From Mycolicibacterium sp. TUM20985 (GTDB lineage Bacteria > Actinomycetota > Actinomycetes > Mycobacteriales > Mycobacteriaceae): DNA of 64,000 nucleotides. Shown here piece after piece: positions 17,937 through 25,759 of this stretch. The stretch covers positions 4,030,001 through 4,094,000 of the forward strand of contig NZ_AP027291.1 in assembly GCF_030295745.1 (NCBI RefSeq). Direction: 5' to 3'. The position numbers and the translations under genes were made by a program. How positions within the stretch are numbered: position 1 is the first letter of the stretch; every line of letters starts with the position of its first letter. The notes under the pieces were generated by a model. It made no database searches. It was given only the letters and a program-made list of their open reading frames with translations, and was not told the origin of the DNA.

Positions 17937-18836
17937 TCACCTTTCGTCGCCATTTGCGCTCAGTTCTCGAAGTGCTCGAAGGTTGTTACGCGCCTTGATA
18001 TGTCCGGCGCTTGCTGCGGCGTGCCACCATCGCCCCGCTTCGGCTAGCGAATCGCCATCGCCGTGCTGGAATAGCAGGACAGCAAGGCCGTGTTGGGCGC
18101 TGACGTGGTCCACCTCGGCCGCACTTCGCCACCACCGCTCGGCGCCTGGCATGTCGCCACGCGCGTAAAGCAATGCGCCAAGGTTGTACTGCGCTTCGCA
18201 GTGCCCCGCTCCTGCCGCCCTCTGCCACCAGCACTCGACCTCCGATATCGACGACGAATCGGATTGAAGTTGAAGGACGTGTCCGAGGTCGTGCTGCGCG
18301 TCGGGGTGACCGCTTTCGGCTGCCCGACGCAACCACATCTCGGATTCAACATCACCGCGTCGAGCCAAGAGTGCGCAAAGGTCGTACTGAGCGGCTGCAT
18401 TTCCGGCGAATGCCGCCTGACGCCAACAGTCTTCGGCTTCATCGGGTGCACGATCGAGGAGAAGCACCCCCAGGTTGTGTAGAGCCGTCGAATTTCCCGC
18501 TCCTCCCGAACGGCGCCACCATTGCTCGGCCCCAGAAATGTCGCCCCGCAGATCGAGTAGCACTCCGAGGTTGTATTGCGCGCCCGCGTGTCCGTTCTCG
18601 GCCGCTTGGCACCACCGCCACTCCGCCTCGGCCACCGACCGCGCATCAGCACGCTCGTACAACACGATACCGAGGTTGTACTGCGCGCCCGCATGTCCGA
18701 AATTGGCGGCTTCGCGCCAGCAGACCTCGGCTTGGAGCACCGAATCCTCGCCACCAAGTGCGTAATGCGCGACGCCCACTTCGTATTGAGCGTCGGCTTG
18801 GTCGGTCGTGGCCGCGCCGCGGGCCTGCGGCTTCAT
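17937..18836 (-). CDS. Sel1-like repeat (TPR-type) protein
   Basis: 299 residues made almost wholly of about eight Sel1-type repeats of 33-37 residues, each with the signature AxxxGHxxAQYNLGxLL (for example NFGHAGAQYNLGIVLYERAD). Such proteins are helical scaffolds for protein contacts. Tryptophan-rich WW or CW pairs (EQWWRRS, ECWWQRA, RWWHAAA) recur at the second helix. The present stop TGA (17937-17939) comes from the end of element B; removing the element and one target repeat gives two more residues (NG) and then a stop, so little is lost. No signal peptide. Confidence 0.8.
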   Translation of the reverse strand: MKPQARGAATTDQADAQYEVGVAHYALGGEDSVLQAEVCWREAANFGHAGAQYNLGIVLYERADARSVAEAEWRWCQAAENGHAGAQYNLGVLLDLRGDISGAEQWWRRSGGAGNSTALHNLGVLLLDRAPDEAEDCWRQAAFAGNAAAQYDLCALLARRGDVESEMWLRRAAESGHPDAQHDLGHVLQLQSDSSSISEVECWWQRAAGAGHCEAQYNLGALLYARGDMPGAERWWRSAAEVDHVSAQHGLAVLLFQHGDGDSLAEAGRWWHAAASAGHIKARNNLRALRELSANGDER

Positions 18837-19123
18837 GGCACCAGCCCACAGAGGCGACGCCCTGGCAGTTCTTCGGTCAGGTTGCGTCGAACGTGACCGA
18901 ACGCCGCTTCGCGGAGAGCTTTACAACCCCGCTCAGGGCAACCGTGGGCTGCGTGGCGCGCATCCGACGATGCCATTCCGCCTACTGTGGGCACTTCGAC
19001 GTTCCTGTCCTGTTGGCGACAGGCGACTGGGAGGCACCCGGTCGACAGCCAACCGCGGACGGCCAAGTCCTTGCCGTGGCGACCACGCCGGCCCAGGCAG
19101 TCCACCGGGCCGGCGCGTCGAGC

Positions 19124-19954
19124 TCAGGCCCGGTTGCTGAAACCGGCGTCCACCGTGAAGGTGCTGCCCGTGATGAACTTCCCGGCATCAGAGATCAGAT
19201 GCATGATCGAGTTCGTGACGTCCTCCGGCTCGAGCAGCCCGTTGGGGACCGGCAGCGGGTTCTGCAGGATCCCGGCCACCTCGGGATACTCCTGGACGAA
19301 CCGTGCAAACGCTTCATTGGCAACCATCGGCGAGTTCACCCCGGTGGGGTGCACTGTGTTCACCCGGATGTTTTCCGGCGCAAGGCAATTAGCCCATCCC
19401 CGCATTAGGCCCACCACGCCGTGCTTGGCTGCGATGTATCCCTGGATCCCCGGCGATCCGTCCGAAAGACCACCCGTCAGGCCGGCGGTCGAACTGGTGA
19501 TCACGATGGAGCCGCCGCGACCGCCAGCCTTCACGTGCGGAAGCGCCGCCTCCACGGTGTTGAACACGCCGTTGAGCATGATGTCGATGCCGGCGAACCA
19601 GGCCTCACGCCGCAGCCGGTGTTTACCGGTGATGGCCATGACCCCGGCGTTCGCCAGCACGATGTCGAGGCGGCCCAACTCGGCGACGCCGTTGTCGACG
19701 ACCCGCCTGACCGCGTCGTAATCGCGCACGTCGGCGACCTCGAGAATTGCCTTGCGGCCGAACTTCTCGATCAGCGATGCCGTTTCCTCAAGATCGTCCG
19801 GCGTGGCCAGCGGATACTCCACCGCGTTATCGTTGGCGCAGATGTCGAAACCGATGATGTCGGCGCCCTCTTCGGCCAGCCGAACCGCGTGTGAGCGTCC
19901 CTGCCCGCGAGCAACCCCCGAGATGAAGGCGACCTTGTTATCGGCGAGTCCCAT
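19124..19954 (-). CDS. Mycofactocin-type SDR family oxidoreductase
   Basis: 276 residues. Rossmann start FISGVARGQGRSHAVRLAEE: the ARGQGRSHA wording is typical of the mycofactocin-coupled short-chain dehydrogenases related to carveol dehydrogenase. NAG motif (LANAGV), catalytic Ser at about 154, Tyr 173 and Lys 177 (YIAAK). These enzymes keep a tightly bound nicotinamide re-oxidised through mycofactocin and act on secondary alcohols such as terpenoids. It is divergent from the thioesterase gene, with a perfect palindrome between them. Confidence 0.87.
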   Translation of the reverse strand: MGLADNKVAFISGVARGQGRSHAVRLAEEGADIIGFDICANDNAVEYPLATPDDLEETASLIEKFGRKAILEVADVRDYDAVRRVVDNGVAELGRLDIVLANAGVMAITGKHRLRREAWFAGIDIMLNGVFNTVEAALPHVKAGGRGGSIVITSSTAGLTGGLSDGSPGIQGYIAAKHGVVGLMRGWANCLAPENIRVNTVHPTGVNSPMVANEAFARFVQEYPEVAGILQNPLPVPNGLLEPEDVTNSIMHLISDAGKFITGSTFTVDAGFSNRA

Positions 19955-20123
19955 GACTATGTCCTAACTCCGCTCGTGTGCTGACGGTCCGCCTACGGTG
20001 CGATTCAGATTCGGCATGACCGAGGGCAATCTTTTTTAAGTTTATCCATCTCATAATTACCCGAGTCACTAGCCCGTGTCAACGTGCACATTGTTCACGG
20101 CTAGGCTCAGCCGGCACCCGCCG

Positions 20124-20135
20124 GAACGATCGTTC
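20124..20135. promoter_or_regulatory. Palindrome GAACGATCGTTC (operator candidate, family A)
   Basis: A perfect 12-base palindrome 51 bases before the thioesterase start and about 170 bases from the divergent SDR start. The AACGATCGTT core recurs at 27331, 27524 (one change), 36824 (one change) and 60854, always near catabolic gene starts, which suggests a shared repressor. Confidence 0.55.
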
Positions 20136-20185
20136 ACATCGCAGTCGTATGCTTGCATTCAGCTTGACATCAAGATCGGAGGACC

Positions 20186-20650
20186 ATGGCGCTCTACGGC
20201 GAAGCCGTCCCAACCCGCTGGTGGGATCCGGAGGTCGGAGACGACATCGACTGGGTTGGCTGGGCGAACGCGCTTCCGTACTGTCGTGAGCTCGGCCTGG
20301 TGTGCTTAGCGCTCGAGGCCCATTCGGCGGTGTCCATCATGGACTGCTCGACCCTAACGCCCAATCCCAACGGCGCCGTCAACGGCGGCACCGTTGCCGC
20401 CGCGGCCGATCAGGTCATGGGGGCGATCACGCGTCGCCAGAACGTCGACGGACTGCCCGCGACGGGGTCGCTGCAGTTCCAGTTCCATCTACCGGCCATG
20501 GCCCCCATCACCTTCCGGGCCACGACGCTCGGCGGCCGCCGGACCAAGTTCATCGAGGTGGTGGTCGAGGACCACAACCGAGACCGCTGCGCCACCAGCC
20601 AGGGCACCATGATCGTCGGGGGCTCGTCGCGCGGCCCCAAGACCGAATGA
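20186..20650 (+). CDS. PaaI-like hotdog thioesterase
   Basis: 154 residues, ATG preceded by GGAGGA. The pattern NGAVNGGTVAAAADQVMGA is the hotdog-fold helix start of PaaI-type acyl-CoA thioesterases, followed by beta strands (SLQFQFHLPAM, KFIEVVVEDHNRDRCATSQG, TMIVGG). It would hydrolyse a CoA thioester. It leads a plus-strand run of thiolase, SDR and acyl-CoA dehydrogenase genes, with a 204-base gap before the thiolase. Confidence 0.72.
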   Translation: MALYGEAVPTRWWDPEVGDDIDWVGWANALPYCRELGLVCLALEAHSAVSIMDCSTLTPNPNGAVNGGTVAAAADQVMGAITRRQNVDGLPATGSLQFQFHLPAMAPITFRATTLGGRRTKFIEVVVEDHNRDRCATSQGTMIVGGSSRGPKTE

Positions 20651-20854
20651 CCGAGCACCACGGCTGGCGGCTTCTTGCCGCGAGCTTAGTGAGACGCTAT
20701 GGTTCTAAAATCAGCGGTCCTCCCGCAGACCTCAAACACGTTAGGTTCGACATGCAGCGATCGACGTCCGGCCTCATCGCCGACTTCGTGCTGGGACACC
20801 GTAGCCATCGCCTCGGCAGCTCCCACGAAGTAGACAGTCAGAGGGTCACAGGAA

Positions 20855-22045
20855 ATGACTCGTAGCGCAGTTATCGTCGACGCCATCCGTTCGCCGATGG
20901 CAAAGGGCAAGGCGTCCAAGGACGGCCGGCCAGGAGGCGCCCTGAGCGGTGTGCACCCGGTCGACTTGCTCGGCCAGGTTCTCCGCCACCTGTTCGAGCG
21001 CAACGACATCGACCCGGCATTGGTCGACGACGTCATCACCGGTTGCGTCAGCCAGGTCGGTGAACAGGCCGGACCCATCGGTAGGTGGGCGTGGCTCGCC
21101 GCGGGTTTGCCGGAGACGGTGCCATCGGTGGCCATCAACCGTGCGTGCGGATCCAGCCAGCAGGCCGCCGACTTCGCGGCACAGGCGGTCATCTCGGGGG
21201 CATGCGACATCGTGGTGGCCTCCGGCGTCGAGTCGATGAGCCGCATTCCGATGCTCACCTCCCGGATCAACATGGACCCCTATGGACCGTCGGTGCTCGA
21301 GCGCTACGCGCCCGGACTGGTATCACAAGGAGTCTCTGCCGAGTTGGTGGCGTCCCGCTGGAAGCTCGACCGGGAAGCGATCGACGAGTTCTCCGCCCAG
21401 TCGCACACCAATGCCGCGGCCGCCGACTTCAGTGGCGAGATCGTGCCCATCAGCACGCCGGATGGCACGCTGTCCACCGACGAGACCATCCGACCGTCGA
21501 CCACCGCCGAGGGCCTGGCGGCCCTAAAGCCGTCCTTCTACTCACCCGAGATGGACGAGCGCTTCCCCGAGATCGGCGATTGGCACATCACGCCGGGAAA
21601 CTCGTCACAGCTGGCAGACGGCGCGACGGCGGTGCTGATCATGGGCGATGACACCGCACATGCACTCGGCCTGACCCCTCGGGCCCGCTTTCACGCCTTC
21701 GGCCTCGCCGGTGACGACCCAATCGCGATGCTCACCGGTCCACTGCCCGCCACCGAGAAGCTGCTGACGCGGTCCGGCCTGTCGATCGACGACATCGACC
21801 ACTACGAGATCAACGAGGCGTTCGCTCCGGTGCCCATGGCGTGGGCGCAACACTTCGGCGCCGACCCAGCCCGGCTCAACCCCCGCGGCGGCGCGATCGC
21901 GCTCGGCCACCCGCTCGGCGCATCCGGGGCACGGCTGCTCACCACCATGCTCAACTCGCTGGAGGCCACCGGTGGCCGGTACGGCCTGCAGTCCATGTGC
22001 GAAGCGGGCGGAATGGCCAACGCCACCGTCATCGAACGCCTCTAA
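20855..22045 (+). CDS. Thiolase (acetyl-CoA acetyltransferase family)
   Basis: 396 residues, normal thiolase length. Nucleophile Cys 98 (NRACGSSQQA), NEAFAP motif, GHPLGASGARLL with the catalytic His, and the second Cys 382 (SMCEAGGMA). It would cleave 3-ketoacyl-CoA in beta-oxidation. Start ATG follows GGAA. The next gene begins 30 bases downstream, so the two share a transcript. Confidence 0.93.
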   Translation: MTRSAVIVDAIRSPMAKGKASKDGRPGGALSGVHPVDLLGQVLRHLFERNDIDPALVDDVITGCVSQVGEQAGPIGRWAWLAAGLPETVPSVAINRACGSSQQAADFAAQAVISGACDIVVASGVESMSRIPMLTSRINMDPYGPSVLERYAPGLVSQGVSAELVASRWKLDREAIDEFSAQSHTNAAAADFSGEIVPISTPDGTLSTDETIRPSTTAEGLAALKPSFYSPEMDERFPEIGDWHITPGNSSQLADGATAVLIMGDDTAHALGLTPRARFHAFGLAGDDPIAMLTGPLPATEKLLTRSGLSIDDIDHYEINEAFAPVPMAWAQHFGADPARLNPRGGAIALGHPLGASGARLLTTMLNSLEATGGRYGLQSMCEAGGMANATVIERL

Positions 22046-22075
22046 CGACTGCGACGACGAAAGGATCTGAAGCAC

Positions 22076-22843
22076 ATGCAGATTGATGGAATCAGTGCGG
22101 TCGTCACTGGTGGCGCATCCGGCCTGGGCCGGGCGACCGTCGAACGCCTGGTATCCAAAGGCGCCGCCCATGTGGTGATCGCCGACCTGCTGACCTCGGA
22201 TGGCGAGACCATCGCCAAGGAACTCGGAGACGCGGTGCAGTTCGTGGCCGCGGACGTCCGCAGCGGTGACGACATGACAGCGGTGATGAATGCCGCCGCG
22301 GACCGCGGGCCGCTTCGTGCAGTGGTGCACTGCGCAGGCCGTGGCGGTCCAGTCAGGCTGGTCAACCGGGACGGCACCCCCGGCTCACTAGAGACCTACA
22401 GCGAGATAGTCCAACTCAACCTCGTTGGTTCGTTCAACGTACTCCGGCTGGCCGCCGCCCAGATGGCGAAGAACGAGCCGCTCGACGGCGACCGCGGCGT
22501 AGCGATCCTGACCGCGTCCGTCGCCGCCTTCGAAGGTCAGATTGGCCAGATTCCCTACGCCTCGTCCAAGGCCGGCATCGTCGGGATGACCATCGTGGCG
22601 GCCAGGGACTTGGCTTCAAAGGCAATCCGCGTGTGCACGATTGCTCCCGGAACGTTCGAAACACCACTGCTGGCAAGGCTTTCTGATGAGGTGCGGCAGT
22701 CGCTGGCCGCATCGGTGCCTCATCCCAGTCGCCTGGGCCAGCCCGACGAATACGCCCGACTCGCGTTAAGCATCATCGACAACCCGATGCTCAACGGTGA
22801 GACGATCCGCCTCGACGGCGCGATTCGAATGGCTCCGCGATGA
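22076..22843 (+). CDS. SDR, 3-hydroxyacyl-CoA dehydrogenase type-2-like
   Basis: 255 residues. Cofactor motif VVTGGASGLGRATVERL, catalytic Ser 148, Tyr 161 and Lys 165 (YASSKAG), and the FETPLL segment after the catalytic helix are typical of HSD10-like enzymes, which oxidise 3-hydroxyacyl-CoA or steroid alcohols with NAD. It sits between thiolase and acyl-CoA dehydrogenase genes, fitting the third beta-oxidation step. Confidence 0.85.
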   Translation: MQIDGISAVVTGGASGLGRATVERLVSKGAAHVVIADLLTSDGETIAKELGDAVQFVAADVRSGDDMTAVMNAAADRGPLRAVVHCAGRGGPVRLVNRDGTPGSLETYSEIVQLNLVGSFNVLRLAAAQMAKNEPLDGDRGVAILTASVAAFEGQIGQIPYASSKAGIVGMTIVAARDLASKAIRVCTIAPGTFETPLLARLSDEVRQSLAASVPHPSRLGQPDEYARLALSIIDNPMLNGETIRLDGAIRMAPR

Positions 22844-22858
22844 ACGGGGTGGGGTGAC

Positions 22859-23962
22859 TTGCTGACCGCGCCGAAGGCACTGGCTTCAGTGGGCACGTCG
22901 TTGTTCGACGAAGACCACGAAGCGTTCCGCAAAAGCGTCCGAGCCTTCGTCACCGCCGAAGTTTCATCGCACCTTGATGATTGGCGACGTGATGGCACCA
23001 TCCCGCGCGCCGTGATCACCGCCGCCGGCGAGGCGGGTTTCCTGGGCATCACGGTGCCCGAAGAGTTTGGCGGCGGTGGGACCGCAGACGTGGGATTCCT
23101 GGCGGTGCTCGTCGAAGAGACAATTGCGGCCGGTGCCACCGGCCTCGCGCTGATATTCGCACTTCACGCAGGTGTGGTCATCCCGTTCCTGATCAATCAC
23201 GGCACCGACGCCGACCGAGCCCGCTGGGCGCCGGGTCTCGCCAGTGGCGAGCTAGTCGGCCTGCCCGCGGGGCGGGGGTCCATCGCGGCCGATCCCGCCG
23301 TTTTGACAGGTGTCGTACCAGGCGTTCCCGGCGGTCGATTGGCGGATCTGCTCCTCCTCCCCCACGGCGACCCGGAGCCCAAGGCGGTACTCCTGGCCGT
23401 CGACTCTTACGGCGTCACAGTTGAACCCGTGCTGGGGAGCCTGGCGGCATCCGACGCGGCGATAGCAGATGTGGTGTGCACCGGTGCGCGACTCAGCGAT
23501 GGCGCGGTGGTGGGGCCGGAAGGTGCCGCCACGGCGCAGCGTGATCTCGACCTCTGGTTCGGTGTCCTGGCGCTGGCCGCGGCCCGTGCCGCGATGGCAC
23601 TGACCATCGACTACGTTTCGACCCGAAAGGTGTTCGGACGCAGTCTCGCTGAGTTCCAGAACACCCGCTTTCGGCTGGCCGAATTGTCGGCTGATCTGAA
23701 ATCGATCACCGCCCTCGCCGACGCCTGCCTGCGCTCGCGCAGTCTTGGAACGCTGGACGCTGACGACGCGGCGGCATTACGTCTGCGCGGCGAAGCATTG
23801 AACCATCAGGCCGCGGACCAGGGCCTGCAATTGCACGGCGGTTACGGTTACATGCGTGAGTATCCCATCTCGTTGGCGTTCGCCGACGCGCGTTTCCTCG
23901 GGCTGGCCGCACAGGCCCATTCCGACCCGCGCCGTACGATCGCCGCGGGAATTGGCCTGTAG
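22859..23962 (+). CDS. Acyl-CoA dehydrogenase-like protein lacking usual active-site motifs
   Basis: 367 residues from TTG 22859 (preceded by GGGGTGGGG). The N-terminal helical domain (FLGITVPEEFGGGG), the segment RKVFGRSLAEFQNTRFRLAE and GGYGYMREYPI mark the FadE fold. The usual LSEPGAGSD flavin/substrate loop is replaced by GLPAGRGSIAADP, and the C-terminal YxGTxEI segment holding the common catalytic Glu is absent (ends ...AHSDPRRTIAAGIGL). It may be a non-catalytic partner of a heteromeric FadE, as known for mycobacterial steroid FadE pairs, or use a different base. The two losses are what I see; the role is inference. Confidence 0.8.
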   Translation: MLTAPKALASVGTSLFDEDHEAFRKSVRAFVTAEVSSHLDDWRRDGTIPRAVITAAGEAGFLGITVPEEFGGGGTADVGFLAVLVEETIAAGATGLALIFALHAGVVIPFLINHGTDADRARWAPGLASGELVGLPAGRGSIAADPAVLTGVVPGVPGGRLADLLLLPHGDPEPKAVLLAVDSYGVTVEPVLGSLAASDAAIADVVCTGARLSDGAVVGPEGAATAQRDLDLWFGVLALAAARAAMALTIDYVSTRKVFGRSLAEFQNTRFRLAELSADLKSITALADACLRSRSLGTLDADDAAALRLRGEALNHQAADQGLQLHGGYGYMREYPISLAFADARFLGLAAQAHSDPRRTIAAGIGL

Positions 23963-23980
23963 CCCTGGCCCGTTGAGGCT

Positions 23981-24000
23981 GACGTCCGCTCGGTGACGTC
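23981..24000. terminator. Possible hairpin between convergent genes
   Basis: GACGTC (23981-23986) and GACGTC (23995-24000) can form a six-base stem with an eight-base loop between the convergent FadE and TetR genes. There is no T-run, as is common for proposed mycobacterial terminators. Confidence 0.3.
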
Positions 24001-24560
24001 TAGATCGGGGGCGTCTGCAAGGCCAGGAGACTTGCCAGGCCCATCTGCACGAGTAGCTCCTCGGCCTGTTTGGCGCGCCTGCCGGTCGGTGGCCGCAACG
24101 CCTCGGACATCAGCAGCAGTTGCACGCCACGAGTGGCGGTCACGATCTCGTCCGTCGATCGCTCCGGATAGCAACGTTGCAGGCAGCTGACCCAGCGTTC
24201 GGTGATGCGGCGGAGACGACGATCGTGTTCGCGGCGGTACCGCTGAGCGAGAGATCGCTGCTCGCGCAACCAGATCGCGACCAGCCGCTCATGGCTCTTC
24301 GCCAGGCTCGCAAACGATCTCATGAGCTTCTCGAGTTCGACCTCGGGGTCGTCGTCGGGTTCGCCGATGCGGACCAGCAGCGTATCGAGCACCTTGTCGA
24401 AGAGCGCGGCGAGAATCGCGTCCTTGCTGTTGAAGTGCCGGTAGAGTGCCGAGCCGCTCGACCCGGCAACCTTCCCGATCTCGTCGACGCCGACGCCGTC
24501 GAAACTGCGCTCGAAGAACAGCTTCTCTGCCGAGGCCAGTATCTCTTCGTCGCGTGTCAC
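24000..24560 (-). CDS. TetR-family regulator
   Basis: 186 residues. The N-terminal helix-turn-helix is clear: FDGVGVDEIGKVAGSSGSAL, then YRHFNSKDAILAAL. The pattern (FFERSFDGVG, ALYRHF, RITERWVSCLQ) resembles mycobacterial TetRs near fatty-acid and sterol genes. It lies between two fadE transcription units and is a candidate regulator of one of the operator families seen here. Confidence 0.87.
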   Translation of the reverse strand: MTRDEEILASAEKLFFERSFDGVGVDEIGKVAGSSGSALYRHFNSKDAILAALFDKVLDTLLVRIGEPDDDPEVELEKLMRSFASLAKSHERLVAIWLREQRSLAQRYRREHDRRLRRITERWVSCLQRCYPERSTDEIVTATRGVQLLLMSEALRPPTGRRAKQAEELLVQMGLASLLALQTPPI

Positions 24561-24622
24561 GGCAGCAGTTTACGCAGAGCGCTCACCAGCCGTTGGCGCT
24601 CCCCGAACTTCTCACGCGGTGC

Positions 24623-25759
24623 TCACAAGCCCATGTCCTGGCCGATGATCACCTTCATGATCTCGCTCGACCCCCCGTAAATGCGACTCACCCGCCCATC
24701 GAGATAGGCATTCCCTATCCGCGAGTCACTGCGCAACGCGGTGCCGGGATCCCACAACGTGAGGCAGCGGTCTACCACCCGGCCCTGCAACTCGGTGCAG
24801 TACAGCTTGGCGACGGCGGCATCGCTACCGCTGAGACGGTCAGAAACATGGCGGTGCAGTGCGCCGTCGATCAGCGCTTGGCCCGCGGCCACCTCGGCGG
24901 CGCACTGCGCCAGCGTGAACTTGGCGTCCTGCCCGAGTTCGGTGCCCCGCAACTCCTCCACGGTCCACGCCAGCGTCGCGGCGGCCGCGGCCTGGGAGTT
25001 GAGCGCGATCGACAACCGCTCCTGCGCCAGATTCGAGGTCAGGTACGCAAAACCCTGGTTCTCCTCGCCAAGCAGGTTCTCGGCCGGGACCACCATGTCG
25101 GTGAAGGACATCTCAGCTAAGTCCTGCGCCCGCAGACCGAGCTTGTCGAGTTTGCGACCACGGTCGAACCCAGGTGTTGACGTGTCGACCAGCAACAGGC
25201 TGATCCCCCGCCGACCGGCCTCGGGGTCGGTCTTCACCGCCAGGATGACGAGATCGGCCGTAGCCCCGTTGGAGATGAACGTCTTGGCACCGTTGACCAC
25301 GTAGTGGTCGCCAGACCTGTAGGCACGCGTCGACATCGCCTTCAGGTCGGAGCCGGCACCCGGCTCCGAGAGCGCCAGCGCCACCACCACCTCACCCGCC
25401 GTCATCCGCGGCAGCCACTCCGCGCATTGTTCCGTCGAGCCGTAGTGCAGTAGATACGGCAGGCAGATGTCCGTCTGTACCCGCAACCCGCCGACGGCTA
25501 GGCCGAGTGCCTGGATCTCCTCGGTGACCACCGCGCTATGTCGATAGTCAGAATCGACGAAGCCGCCATACTGTTCGGGCACACCGATGCCGAGGATGCC
25601 GAGCCCGGCCGCCCCCTTCCAGAACCGCCGCGCGGGTTTACCGTCGCGCACCCACCCCGGATAGTCTCCGACGACCCCGTCGGTCAAGAACTGTCGGACG
25701 ACAGCCCGGAATTCGTCCTGCTGCTCGGTGAAGACGGTCCTCGTCCTCTTGGTCGCCAC
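24623..25759 (-). CDS. Acyl-CoA dehydrogenase (FadE type)
   Basis: 378 residues from GTG 25759, which overlaps the stop of the carotenoid oxygenase gene by one base (TAGTG); the frame open to 26089 is only a shadow inside that gene. It has all usual motifs: GVPEQYGGF, ALSEPGAGSDLKAMSTRA, TFISNG, and near the end IYGGSSEIMKVIIGQDMGL with the catalytic-Glu region. It catalyses FAD-dependent alpha-beta dehydrogenation of an acyl-CoA. The tight overlap with the oxygenase suggests they serve one pathway. Confidence 0.92.
   Translation of the reverse strand: MATKRTRTVFTEQQDEFRAVVRQFLTDGVVGDYPGWVRDGKPARRFWKGAAGLGILGIGVPEQYGGFVDSDYRHSAVVTEEIQALGLAVGGLRVQTDICLPYLLHYGSTEQCAEWLPRMTAGEVVVALALSEPGAGSDLKAMSTRAYRSGDHYVVNGAKTFISNGATADLVILAVKTDPEAGRRGISLLLVDTSTPGFDRGRKLDKLGLRAQDLAEMSFTDMVVPAENLLGEENQGFAYLTSNLAQERLSIALNSQAAAAATLAWTVEELRGTELGQDAKFTLAQCAAEVAAGQALIDGALHRHVSDRLSGSDAAVAKLYCTELQGRVVDRCLTLWDPGTALRSDSRIGNAYLDGRVSRIYGGSSEIMKVIIGQDMGL

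Larger units (their letters stand above)
16692..17939 (+). mobile_element. IS3-family element B, copy 1 (1248 bp)
   Basis: Ends were set by comparison with two other copies in the window. The left end starts TGAGGTGAGCCCG and the right end finishes GGGTCCCCCTCA; together they form an imperfect inverted repeat of about 26 bases sharing TGAGG, CCCGT and GTGGTCCAG. A four-base target duplication CCTT flanks it (16688-16691 and 17940-17943), as in the IS407-like group of IS3. It landed at the very 3' end of the Sel1-repeat gene; the element's terminal TGA now serves as that gene's stop. Confidence 0.93.

Noticed and set aside
18173..19408. Plus-strand frame of 411 codons
   Set aside because: It is antisense to the Sel1-repeat and SDR genes, is Arg/Pro-rich and lacks motifs, as expected of a shadow in GC-rich DNA.
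20690..20711. TGAGAC in TTAGTGAGACGCTATGGTTCTAA before the thiolase gene
   Set aside because: One TGAGAC half is present, but the partner is not at the 17-base spacing; the outer TTAG/CTAA dyad is too weak to list as a site.
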